In this document: piece by piece, positions 24,879 to 36,700 of the stretch | Position numbering within the stretch: the stretch's first letter is position 1 | How the letters are laid out: every line of letters begins with the position of its first letter | NCBI GenBank assembly: GCA_014706295.1 | Contig: JACSVZ010000012.1 | Location: 12,394,227 to 12,458,226, forward strand | Origin: Lycocorax pyrrhopterus obiensis | Lineage: Eukaryota; Chordata; Aves; Passeriformes; Paradisaeidae | Reading direction: 5' to 3' | DNA length: 64,000 nt | Position numbers and translations under genes: made by a program | The notes under the pieces: model-generated | Told to the model about the DNA's origin: nothing | Database searches by the model: none | The model's input: only the letters and a program-made list of their open reading frames with translations

Positions 24879-25446
24879 GGAACAGCCAGATCCGTGCTTC
24901 ACTGGCACTTCCACCTGGGAAAAGCCAGATCCGTGCTCCACTGGCACCTTCCAGCTGGGAACAGCCAGATCCGTGCTCCACTGGCACTTCCACCTGGGAA
25001 CAGCCAGATCCGTGCTCCACTGGCACCTTCCACACCTGAGAACAGCCAGATCCGTGCTCCACTGGCACCTTCCACACCTGGGAACAGCCAGATCCGTGCT
25101 CCACTGGCACCTTCCACACCTGGGAACAGCCAGATCCGTGCTCCACTGGCACCTTCCACACCTGGGAACAGCCAGATCTGTGCTCCACTGGCACTTCCAC
25201 CTGGGAGCAGCCAGATCCATGCTCCACTGCCACTTCCACCTGGGAACAGCCAGATCCGTGCTCCACTGGCACCTTCCATACCTGGGAACAGCCAGATCCG
25301 TGCTCCACTGGCACTTCCACCTGGGAACAGCCAGATCCATGGTCCACTGGCACCTTCCATACCTGGGAACAGCCAGATCCGTGCTCCACTGGCACTTGCA
25401 CACCTGGGAACAGCCAGATCTGTGCTCCACTGGCACTTCCACCTGG
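24879..25446 (+). repeat. 14-unit minisatellite, 39/42-bp period
   Basis: About 14 head-to-tail copies of a GC-rich unit beginning ggaacagccagatccgtgct. Two length classes occur, 39 bp (ending cttccacctg) and 42 bp (ending accttccacacctg), plus one 40-bp unit near the left end. Copies differ by a few substitutions, such as ccgtgc, ctgtgc, catgct and catggt. Because 39 and 42 are multiples of three, frames stay open on both strands (for example repeats of NSQIRAPLA on plus and STDLAVPR on minus). I treat the ORFs as products of the period, not as evidence of protein. Units are very similar, suggesting recent expansion or homogenisation and likely length polymorphism. Confidence 0.93.
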
Positions 25447-26034
25447 GCCGCTTTTCCCAGCAAGAAAAGCCTGACTGAGAAAGCACCAGGGAGGCAGGGT
25501 GACTGACAAAAAATGCTTAATCCTCATTATTTGGTGTGGAGATCCACCATTGCCCCACCATAGCAATGTGGACGGCTAAGTTTAAATTTAAATTTAAGGA
25601 ACATCTGCAAGTGGCCCTAATTTGTCCTTTACTGTGCAGCCTAATAAAGCCTAAGACCTAAATATTTACTATTCTTGATGATTAAAAATCCTTGTTTTTC
25701 AATGAAGCAATTTCCTGCCTAAACTTAGGGTATCTCTCAGCCCAGAAGTTTTCTTTTCAGAAGGATGAAATCTCTCACAGTAAATTACATGTGCCTACTT
25801 CAGACATGAGGAACAAATGATTCCTATCTTCCATCTTTCATCCAAATATATATAGATCGTAACATTGCAGTGAACCACTTCTTTTTTTGTTTCCAATGAT
25901 AACTTTTAAATAATTTTAAAATATATTCTAAAGTATTTTTCACTCATGCATGTGAAAAAACGTCCAGATTATAACCTTTCTTATGGATCAAGAGTTTTGG
26001 TGAATTTTATAGTTTGTTTGTTTTTTTTCTTTAG

Positions 26035-26120
26035 GGAATATTCACAGACAATGGCATACACTGGTCATAAAAGCACTATTAAAGGATAAACCTTTAGCTA
26101 GTTACCAGCAACAGCTTTAA
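26035..26120 (+). CDS. candidate terminal exon of the split gene
   Basis: A strong polypyrimidine acceptor (gtttgttttttttctttag) at 26016-26034 precedes GG, which would complete the phase-1 codon left by the exon at 14079-14187. It is followed by 27 codons and a TAA at 26118-26120. The peptide includes NIHRQWHTLVIKALLKDKPL and ends ASYQQQL, a believable protein end. ATTAAA words at 26132-26137 and 26606-26611 could serve as poly(A) signals. No usable donor occurs, which fits a last exon. Similar stop-ended open segments at 16399 and 24540 fit the same phase, so chance must be considered. The intron would be about 11.8 kb. Confidence 0.36.
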
Positions 26121-27480
26121 AAAAAAAAAAAATTAAAAAAATTGTCCCTTTAGCTCTCACTTCAGAGCATTCTACAGAAACTAGGAGAAGCATCAGTAGC
26201 ATCTCATCCCAACTTCAATAAGTAGTAAGCAATGATACCCAGATAAGTGTTTTGCTTAGAGATTTTTTTTTTTCTCACATGGAGGAGGAAGAAGCCACGA
26301 GCAGATGTGCCAGGATCTCCCGTGATCATTTCATGGCAAGGTTTATGAAATGTCCCAAAGCCCCATGACTAGGCATAAAAGCAAAAGAAGTACTAAGACA
26401 TACAAGTTAAAGAGAACAGTTTTCCCAGAGACTCACCATACGTGATTTGTCACACCAAACACTGATCTCACACGTGCTTTTTGTGAAATAGATTTGCTCA
26501 ACTGCTCTGAAAAACACCTGAAATTCAAGTAGTTATTGTGGGCACACAAAATCAGTGAATCACCACTTACAATCAAGAGCCTGATGACACCTTTCATTCA
26601 TAAATATTAAATAAGGACTTTTCTTTATAGAAAAAAGCCAGAATCGTCACCCTTATTCCCATCTGGCCATACTTGGGGCATAATTCCTTACTGTCTCTGT
26701 GCTTCACAGTAAACTCCATAGATAGGTAAGGATATATGGACTTTTTGCATGTTTATCTGACTTTAATTTACCTGATTTGGAGTTCTCAAGGTATTATTCA
26801 GCAATGTTTTATTCTCCTACTCAATATTAAATACGTAAAATTACATATTACTAAATTTTTAATAGGACAGTTTCACCGTGTTGAATTATATTTTACTCTG
26901 TCATTAAACATTTCATTGATGGTCCTAGGAGTACCTTTATTCACAAGCCAAACACATTAAAGAGGAACTCTTCCCTTTTACACACTCTTTAATTATTGAC
27001 CAAAAATGGATAAACTACTGTGTAGCAATCAGTGACTGGAGCCTGATGAAGACAGACTATGACTTCCACTAAATTAAAAAATAACAACAACAACAAAATC
27101 AGTTAAAACAAACTCTAAATCCACTGACCTAACTTGTAAAGATTTCATAATATCTTAGTCTTTACTGCCATACCTTCTCTGTCACCTCCATGTTTCCCTT
27201 TCCCTTACACTTTCAACTAGAAAGTCTACATCTTCAGAATTTATTGGAGGTTCTGAGTCTGGAGAATCCCTGGGTGCATTCTAGGAAGTACCAATTTCAA
27301 AGCAGCATGAAAATGGCCATAAAAATCTGGACAGTGATCATGATAGCAGTGAGGAAGTTGATCAGTCCACGGTTATCTTGGTCCTTCCTTGCAAGAGAAA
27401 ACCCTTCAGAAGGGTCACTGAGTCACGTAATACGTATTTATTCTCCAATACACTGATTTTAATTTTTTTTTGAAGTGCCA
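26121..27480. other. A-rich run then non-coding sequence
   Basis: Starts with an A-run (26118-26140), which could be part of a 3' untranslated region. Otherwise there is no feature apart from a short caa microsatellite near 27085-27105. Confidence 0.4.
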
Positions 27481-27496
27481 TCAGCCATTGCAGCAC

Positions 27497-27805
27497 TCAG
27501 GTGGAAATGTGAAGAGAGGATGAACGATTTCTGGGGAACACATCCCCTTGCAGCACAAACCAGTCCTGCAGGGAGATTTTTGCATGTGGGTCTCGCAGAA
27601 ATCTGTAATCCTGAAAGATGAGAAGTAAAACAACAACTGCAAACGTGCTGGCAGTGACAACATTCTGCTGATGCTCTTTCCAGGCTGAGGAAGCAAAGCT
27701 GGTTCCTCTCAGAGAGCTGAGCTGCTGCTGAGCAGGGCTGGGACAGGGACTGGCCCAGACACTGCTGCCTGGTTCAGTGACTGCTCCAGCAGTGCCTGCT
27801 GGCAT
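27497..27805 (-). CDS. doubtful 102-codon ORF with one hydrophobic segment
   Basis: A minus-strand frame starts with ATG and runs 102 codons. An alanine/serine/proline-rich N-terminal half (about residues 1-45) is followed by a hydrophobic stretch TASTFAVVVLLLIF and then a charged tail beginning QDYRFLRDPHAK. This is the layout of a single-pass membrane protein. Against this, the GC-rich DNA favours long chance frames, the plus strand shows no promoter or splice evidence for it, and I recognise no family. I list it as a possibility only. Confidence 0.13.
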   Translation of the reverse strand: MPAGTAGAVTEPGSSVWASPCPSPAQQQLSSLRGTSFASSAWKEHQQNVVTASTFAVVVLLLIFQDYRFLRDPHAKISLQDWFVLQGDVFPRNRSSSLHIST

Positions 27806-28072
27806 TAATGCATTAAGAATTTATGCTGCTCCTTCTGCAAGCACAAGTTTTCCAGAAAGATCATGCAGGATATCAGCACACTGTAGGTCAAAATGCAGTA
27901 TTTTAAAAAATAGCTCTCTTTCTGAATTAAGATAGAATTTAAATGTCTGCAAGAGATTAATAGATGCTGCAATGACTGCAAACTCATGTAGATTTTTGTG
28001 AGACCTGACATTTAGGGTTTTCTTCTATAAAGGTGTGGAAAAATAAAAAAAAAATAATTGCCTGTTTTTCAG

Positions 28073-28150
28073 GAAAGTTGTAAGCAAGGTTTCTGGCATG
28101 CTGTCACCAATTCTAATCTAAACACATTTCAAGCTTGGTTTAAATTTAAG
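28073..28150 (+). CDS. candidate 78-bp symmetrical exon
   Basis: It is bounded by a strong acceptor (attgcctgtttttcag) and a good donor (AAG/gtaggt). The 26 codons are in phase 0 at both ends and read ESCKQGFWHAVTNSNLNTFQ then AWFKFK; the other two frames contain stops. It would join in frame to the candidate exon at 30617. It cannot follow the 14079-14187 exon directly, because that ends in phase 1, so a linking exon or another gene is required. The family is not recognised. Confidence 0.28.
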
Positions 28151-30337
28151 GTAGGTCACATAGGATCCTATTTCAATTCATTGGCAAAATGTGAATTCTT
28201 TCATGTACCCATGATGATAAAAAGCAGGGTACAGAAGATGGGATATTTTCATTCTTTTTGTTGTTGAACAGGGTGTTCAAAGGCTCTGTCAAATATTTTT
28301 GCTGGATGTGTTTAATCCTAGAGCTCTCAGACACAGCTTGTTACCTTCTTTGCACTTCAGCACAGTTTCCTGATGTATTTATGAGGCTGAGACTAAACTA
28401 GGTCTGCTTGAAAAAAGTAAAACCTAAGAAAAAAAAAAATGTTTTAGGTTAGGCTGAAACCCTGTTAACCAGTTCAAAGTTTTATGCTGCTCTAATAGCC
28501 TGGAATGGCAGAGAGATGTATTATATACAACATGTGTCTAAAGGAAAAGCAGCACATTAAGATTTCATTGCAAATATTGCCAAATTTTATAGGATTCGAT
28601 TATAAATGTGTATTTTGCTATTAAGACACTGCAAGGAATGGTGGCTGTATGGAAGAGAAGAGCAATATACCAGAGCCACTTCTCCGAGTGCAGCTCTGAT
28701 CCTTGTTGACACACGGAATGGCAAACTGATTTAATGATCCGAATCTGGTTTTGTTCAGGAAATGGCTCTCTCTCTTTCATACCAAACAATCAACACTGAT
28801 GTTGGCAGGTGCTGTTATCTCAAAAATCAAGCTGAGAAATGAACCAAAATGGCCAAGTCCCACTGTTCAGACTGAGCAGAGGATGTACCTCCATCAGTGA
28901 ACCATTCTCTTGTCTGGCGTTTCTGCATCCTGGAAGGCATTTGATGAAATTTAAGGGTGCAGGTGCAAATTTCATATTAATATAAAGGTGGTGAAATTGG
29001 AGATGCATCAGGTACCAGAGAAATAAATATATACTGGAAAGAGTTCCAAAATATCTTTATGAAGGGATTTTGTGAAGAAGTTGGAAGGAAATGGAGGTAA
29101 AAACGAAGGGCCCAGAAGTGCAGCTTTTAACTGTCTGAAACTCTTCAGACTTAACAGCCTAGCACTTCCTTAGACAATCAGAATTAAGCCCCTAATTACT
29201 TCACTTCAAAAGACAAAGTCAAAAAAATAAATAAAATTGATGTGACACAAAGTTATTTGTCTAAGGAGTGTGAGTTACTCCATCTGTGAGAACTGTGGAC
29301 TCTTACACCTGGGGAAGGCATCACCTGAGGACAGGTCTAAAGTTAGCGATCCTTGATGCAAAGGAATGGTGTGCATACAACAAGCAGGAAAAGGGAAAAA
29401 TGTTCAAAAAGTGAAATAGAACCTATCACGCAAAGATTCAGGTTTGTAGGTGGTAACAGCACCATTATATTTCTGTGCTTTATTTTTCAAATCATCATAT
29501 TGCTTGTCATTTTAAAATTTGAAAGTGGAAAAAAGTTTTTAAAAGCTTAAAAGTATAAAATCCTTTCCTTCCTCACAACTGAAAAACCTGCACGCAACAG
29601 TGACAAGTGAACCTGCTTCTCCATTAGTGTTCTCTTACAGAACACTGCTGTATCACTAGATAATCTTGGATTGAAATAATTATGCACATGATTTAAGTGG
29701 TTCCTGCTGCCTTTAAAAGATGTCTTTCTATCATGACAGGCATCTGCAAAAGCTATAAAGAGCAGCTCCTTTATAAGAAGAACACAAGTGCAGCATTTCT
29801 GGTTCAGCTTTTCCTTCTGTAGGGCCTTTGCTTTGCATGTTTGTTTTTCCTGGCCTCTGAATGCCCACCAAGCCCATCCCACCATTTACAGAAAGAGCAC
29901 AAGAAAATCTCTTCAGTGACAATTGAAGTGTGCTACATTTACTCCATTTTACAGCAAACCAGAAAAAAAGAAAATCCACTTTTTTACTCAACTTTCACTA
30001 GACCTGAAACGATTGAATTGTTCAGGAGGCAGCTCTCGTGGTGATGCAAGGTCTGTCAGAGCATGGGGAGTGCATTTGCCTTCCCTGCAGACACAGCTCC
30101 CTGCACTGCCTCCTTCCTACCTCCCTGGGCTTCATCCTGGGGACACTGAGGAGCCTGCAGCTCCCGGCAGCCTGTCCCACTCCTCTGCTTCAAGGGGAAC
30201 ACCAAAGCCAGCTTGGAAAAATAGGTGCTGTGCCCACTCCTCAATCAAATTGAAAATGATGGCTCCCAGAGCTGATCACTCCTCTTGAGTATGTACCGAT
30301 TTTGCTGAGAAGTGTCAATTTTTAGAACATAAATCAT
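28151..30337. other. non-coding; GC-rich patch at 30.05-30.22 kb
   Basis: No supported gene. The GC-rich patch opens overlapping frames on both strands without splice support. Confidence 0.4.
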
Positions 30338-30442
30338 ATTATACCCATTTCAAATATGGGAAATGAAGCATGGAGAGGTTTCACAATTTGTTCAAGGCCA
30401 CACAGCTCCTCAGGGTCATGGGAAAGTAGGATCGGGTAATAC
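30338..30442 (-). mobile_element. fossil MIR-type SINE fragment
   Basis: The plus strand shows the reverse complement of the MIR core and 3' region. A 'cccatttcaaatatggg' block corresponds to the usual ccattttacagatg segment. It is followed by a gaagcatggagaggtt word, then caaggccacacagctcctc, the most diagnostic part (normally caaggtcacacagctagt). The copy is diverged and truncated. MIR and other CORE-SINEs spread early in amniote history, so such a relic is expected but rare in birds. Confidence 0.7.
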
Positions 30443-30616
30443 TCATTTATGGACATGAACTGAAATTCTCTTTTCTGACATTTGACAATATCATACAAGC
30501 AACATTAGCACTCTAAAAAGTTCAAACCTCTAAGTATTCTAAATATCAAGGAATAGGATTTCAAAAGTTATTAAAAACATTTTAAAACAGGCTAACTTGT
30601 GGAATGCTATTTTCAG

Positions 30617-30722
30617 CTTCCCGAGGTTTTTATCCCTGTAGGACCTGCTTTGGCAGTTCTGAAATCCTACGCAGGATTTATAAGTACATTAATTCTCATC
30701 CCAATGACCATCTTGTCTACAG
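30617..30722 (+). CDS. candidate exon, hydrophobic peptide
   Basis: The acceptor is aatgctattttcag and the donor is ACAG/gtgtgt. The exon gives 35 codons plus one base, phase 0 to phase 1. The peptide contains LPEVFIPVGPALAVLKSYAG and FISTLILIPMTILS, the second half hydrophobic enough for a membrane or buried helix. It follows 28073-28150 in frame, and its phase-1 end would fit the candidate exon at 44298-44357. The donor is weaker than average. A chance exon is possible. Confidence 0.28.
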
Positions 30723-33700
30723 GTGTGTGCCACCCACATGACAGAAGTGACGTGCAGGCCATTTTACGTTTCTGCTGTGGAACAATGTGGAAATAATATA
30801 TTATTTGAGTACATTTATATTATTTCCTTCACTTTAACGAAGGGCTGGTCTTGGTCGTAAAGGCATTGAACAAGTGGAGAATTCTAGAACTTTCAGACTG
30901 TTTTGGGAACTGATCCACATCCCTGTCTCTTCTTGAAGAAACAGGTTATAATGGTTACCTACATCATGCACGTTGTCAGGTTACAGTTCCTGGGGTGCTC
31001 TGAAGATTAAAATGCTGCGCGTTGAACTTTTCTTTCTATTTTTACGCATACCCCAAACATGCTGCTCTCTCTCTCCACAGAGGAAATTTTATCTTACAAC
31101 TAGGTAAAAAAACTTCCTCAGTGATAGCTCAGAAATACACACCAGTTTATTCACACCAGACTCTGCTCAGTACTCCTTTCTATTCAACTTCATACCTCCA
31201 GTATATCAACTGAAATAGTTACAGGGAATATAATACAATAGAACCAGATTTAGATCCCTAAGCATAGTCCTTAAAACCATATTCTGAACTACCTGAGTAA
31301 ACAAACGTGATCAGCTGTATGAACGTCTGTGGATTTGTACTTCAAAGCAGCAAAGTAATAGGAATGGATATTTAAAATTTACGTCACCTTCCCCACCTCA
31401 GAGCCATAAGCAACAGCCAGCAGTTGAGAGTTAGAAGAACAGAAAAAGGATGCCCTCAACCTCTACGAGTTTCTGGAAGTACATCCATTTTAATATGTTC
31501 ATGTTCTATGTCAAACATCCCCCTTTAAAAGAATTTCATACCATGTATTGCATTCAAAATTGCAAATAGGAAGTATCTGATAACATTTAATGGCCTCTAG
31601 GTATAATCAGCATAAAACCAGCATAAAAGGGACTCAATATGAATACGAAATGTTTAAACCAAATGTGATGGAACCTCATGGGGAATTCTGCCACACATGC
31701 TGTCCTTTCTTCTAGGAGGTCCTTCACTGTCCTTGTAGGGGGTACAGCAAAACGATGTGGGAAAGAAAAGAAACCTAAGAAGCACCATGATGCTGCAGCA
31801 GTGTTTAACCACTGCTTCAATGAAGCCAGCTTTGATCACTTCTGAGGGAAAAGCAGTGACCTGTCCTTTAAGGAGAGCGTTTTCTCTTTTGATCTGAACG
31901 TTGCGCTCATTTAAACTGAGTTCCAAGTGCTAGTGTCTTATTTAATACCAAGTTATAAAAGTATCATATAAACAGATAAAAATTCATGACACTCACAAAT
32001 CCCACTCCAGTTACTTTATATCGTAGCTGTGTTCAGCTGGCAACTTTGAAAGATGCCAGGAGTAGCTTCTAATGCACTACAAAATCTGCAGTAGGAAGTA
32101 GCAAGTGCTGTGTAGATCAGCTGAATAGAACCAGGCTATCCATCTATTATTTACACACTAAATACCACATCTGCCAAGGCAAAAGCACAAGTGCTCAATT
32201 GTCATTCCTGCCTTTGTCCCAGCATGTTAACTGCCCATGTTAATGATAGAGAGGTAGGATATACAGCTACCTCTGAATGCCTAAAAGCAGGGACTGTATC
32301 AGAACCATCTACAGCAAATCTGTAAGCTTTAAATTTGTAAGTTATGGAAGATAATGACACTCCCAGTTGATTAATGTATTTATATATATTCGTTAAGAAC
32401 TGGAGTAAAATCTGCCTATTTCAATTCAACTAATTCCCTGTTGATAAGAATTATTTTAGCTTTTGCAGACCTCTGGTAAAATTCCGGTAAAAATAAATTA
32501 ACTCTTCCTCCTCGGAGTGCAAGACAAAAGACATCCCCCAGACAAGATTTGGGACAATTAAAAATAATGATCACTGATATTAAAGTTACATAATCCTAAA
32601 ATGAAATTCATTCTTAAAAGTTCCCTTAATATTTCATGGCCTACAACTATTACAAATAATGTGACAGACATCTGGACTTTAGATAATGATTCAAATTTTC
32701 CTAAAATTCACTGTCTTTAGACCTCTGAGGCTTATTCCAGCTACCATTGAGAAGATTAAGATTCCAAATTCAGATTCTAAAATGGAAATATTTCTGAATT
32801 TTCCCATTGTTCAGGTGCAAGGCTGTACTCTGCACTCAGCCCAGCCTAAAATTCCCAAACTGATCTCTACAGGAGACATCATGCTTTCCTTCTTTTTAGG
32901 CATGGATCCAGCACTGTTACATTTAGATCTAAATCCTAGATACAAGTTAAGTGATTCTATGACTCTAAGTGCTGGGAAGCTGCCCAATAAATTTATCCTG
33001 ATTATTTTAAGAACAGATGAAAATGCTATTAAAGTTACACCTAAATTATATCTTATTCCTCATTTTCGCTAGGCTGAAGCCACAATTTTTAGTCTGAATT
33101 TACTCAAGATAGAACAATTCCCATATGACATGCCACAAACCAGAGCTTGCTTTCTCCTACACCAACTCCCTGTCATCTTAAAGTTGCCACCTGGAAATTA
33201 AATCTTAGAATCCTTAATTTGTACCACTTCCAAACTCTTCCTCACATTAGAGCTACTAAGAATTATTCTCTTTCCCACTGAGCCACCTTTACATTTTCTG
33301 TGGTGATCCAGGGATTTGTTTCAATATGTAAAAGATTAGTCTTTTAAATTTGTTAGTCCTTTAAAATTCAGGACTACTTGAAATAAATTTCTCCATAAAT
33401 TAATTGAGCTTTGTCTTTTTTTTTTTTCAGTAGTAATTACCAGTTGTTTGATGTCTCATAACTGATATTCTAACACTTCTAAACAAGCAAGATTCTTATG
33501 ACTCTTTAACATCAGACAACACTCAGTTCTGTAACACAAATTATATTATCCGACCTGCTGAAACCATTTATTGCACCTCTACTTTTTGCTATCATTTTGG
33601 GGCCTGAATAAAGGAAAGACAAACTTCCCAACTCTTAGATTTGATTGGTACCAGCGACAAATGAAATGGCTTATTTGCACTAAGAGTTCAAACCCACTTT

Positions 33701-36700
33701 TTTAAATCTCTGAACACTGAAAAAATAACAAAACAAAAGGTCTTACCCTACCACAATTTAATAAAGACTTCATGGCATTACTGTGTAGCCATTTCCTCAT
33801 CTCAGGACACATTTTCAGTATTAGCATGCATTAAATAACAACAACAACAACAAGTTATTTCACAATTTTGAACCTGTTCCCAGTGAACCTCTGAAGAGAA
33901 GTTTAATCTCTTCATAACTGTCTCAACAATACCATGGCCGAAGGTGAAGGTATGTCAAAGCAAAAGCCACAAGGTGGAATACATGCAAGGAACATCAAAA
34001 GTTTAATTCAAACCCCCAAATTGTTCTAAGATTTTGAGATGGCTAAAAAGACTCTAAAATCAGGTTAAATACAGTTCAGATGTAATTAATGGCTTTAGGC
34101 CCCATGATCCTTCTGACCTATGGACTCACATTTGATTTGGAAGAGGAGTTTAGAAGGACAGTACTTAGTTTTAGAAGATCTCTACCTCATTGGGAACATG
34201 TGTGCTTAGAGTGACTTTGATTTTGGAAAACTGCAGATTTCACTGTTAGCAAATTCGTAACACTTCATCAACTCCTGCAACAGCTTCAGGACTGATAGCA
34301 CTTCAATACTAGAGGGAGGCAAATTTAACCGTAAGTAATGAAAGGAGAAAACCTTGCCACCTCTCCCCTGTCACCCTCAGCATTACATAATGCAGAACAG
34401 GAGCATCTTGCTACATCAAAAAAGGTAAAATACTTGAGGCACTTAGCCCGTTGGCGAATTATGCTTGGGGATTTCTAGATGAATGCCTTGTATCTATGTT
34501 TACAGCCTTTCAGCAGAGTGCTCACTGTTTACTCTGGAATTAATCCAGGTCCATAAAACTAGTGATACATCAACGTAACAGATGTGCTTAAGTGACTCTG
34601 CATTATAAGGAGATCTGCTTTAGTTACAAAAACTCAGGAACCAGTTTTAAGTTGATTTTGACAATCCCAGTCTGTAACTTATCAGCGCCTATTGTACTAA
34701 TTCCTGTTAGTGGACTGGTAGCCTTTAGCTCTAAGGACTTCCTCATTTCATTACTTGTCTTTTAAAAGTATTTAAACTAATAAAGGCAATAGTGTTGGAG
34801 CAGAATGTCCTAGTTCTTGACATAAATCTAATTTATCCCTATAATATCACTATGTTTAAAATAGCTGGTGTTCATCTTATATTTACAATGTAAACAAAGT
34901 CCCCTGATCTTCAGAAACCAGGATGAAACCCAAGTCAATGCTAATGCTGCTCTCTAAAGGACCAACACAGCAAATAAAATTCAAGTGTTGTTTAACAACT
35001 GTTAATGTATTTGGCTTTAGAGGTTTGTTAAGAGGTCACTGTCATTATTAACTACTTTTGCAATCAATATGTGACTTATTTGCAACTTAACTAGGAATAT
35101 TTGAGTTGAAAGTTTCTGAAACATGTCAGAGCTCTTTCAGAGAAGGTGGTATGAACAGCCACAAGTTAAATACAAAAAAAAAAAAAAAATCTATTTTAGA
35201 ATGCTTTTTCTTCTTTTTCTTTTATGCTCTCTATTGTGAAATTTTTATAATGTTGATCATAGAGAACTTCTTTCCTCAAAGCTAATAAAATCATTGAATT
35301 GATAGCAGAAGGTAGAACTCTAAGCATGAGACTGGAGTGTCCTAAAGAGGGCACTGACAGGTTTTTTGCTCTCCAGTTTGAAAGGCCTCTGTGCATGAAC
35401 TTCTGTCCCAGCCAGCAAAGGCCCTCACTGCATTTTTCACCACATGTACGTCTATGGGCTTGGCATGCAGACAGGTCTCCACATATAACTCAGTAACACT
35501 ACACACATTGTCTTAGTCTGCATTCATTTTTAAAAGGTACAGGTAGAAACTCTGCAGGTTTCATTATGTGAAATAACAAGGTGTCAGATGGAACAAAGCC
35601 TCCCATAAAACATGCAGCATGGTTTGGGGTTTCCCAAACTCTTAGGCTGTTTTTGGCCAGAATCTAAATTTTAAGCATGATAAAACCTGAGGATACCTAA
35701 GCCCTTAATGTAAATATATACATTTTGAAATGATACATATTTGTATTGAGCGGTCACGCTGCATTGTTACTCTAACTATAATATTCCTGAAATGCCTTTA
35801 CAAAGCCAGCTGGAAACCTTGACATTTCATCCATATTGTTATTTATATACATATTTACTGCTGCCACCTGCTTGTAACTTGGCTCAACCATGAAGCAGTA
35901 CGTTTCCCTTGTTTCATTATACTTTGACATTTCACTAGAACTACAGAGCTGCCCATTTCTCAGTTTCCAATTGCTCTGCAGCCACTCTAGAATTATATTG
36001 GCTTAGTAATAGAATAAAGATCTTTCTCTGTGGTAGCACTAACCTCTTTTTTCCGTACCCAGATGGTACAAATCGCTGCTGGCACATGTAACAATTCTAG
36101 CACAGCTTCTGCTGCTTAAATGAACCCCCATAAACCCCACAGAGCTAGATTAGATTAGGGAATTGGGAGGTGAGGAGCAGGGCTGGCCAGCAGTTTTAGC
36201 TGAAAGAGATCAGGATTTGGTACAGGCTGTGGGGCTGTGATGGAGCACGTTGCACTCTTACACTGTAATGCTCAGTGAGCCTGTTCCTAAGGAAGAAAGC
36301 AAAATGAGCTAAGAAAGTTAATAAACCTAATTTCATAATCAGTACCACAACATCCATTTTTACTATTATTCAAACAACTGAGTTATTTGATAGCCCTGAT
36401 GTCTCATGAAAAGGACAATTTCCAAGGAATAATGCTGGAAAGAGCAGTCACCAGGGGACATCCGGACTGCTCAAATTTACCTTTGTTCTTGCTTTGCTCA
36501 GACAATCCAGTGAATGGACCAGCTCTGATGCTTCTGAAGAAGGCTGATCACCCCTACCCATACCCTCAGACATTTAAAAACTCATCTGAATTTCCAGTTC
36601 CTCTGTGCATATCCCAGGAGGAGCGCCGGGAGCCGAGCGTGGAGCGATGGGATTAAGGGAAGAGGTCCTGGGAGAAGGTTGAACCAGGCTGCTTTGGAGA

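Noticed and set aside
24843..25566. ORFs of 195-239 codons on the minus strand and 177-212 on plus over the minisatellite
   Set aside because: Open frames arise from a repeat period divisible by three. Frames on both strands cannot all be genes.
32686..33072. 128-codon plus-strand ORF
   Set aside because: AT-rich composition, no splice donors, no recognisable domain. Length is within chance for 64 kb read in six frames.
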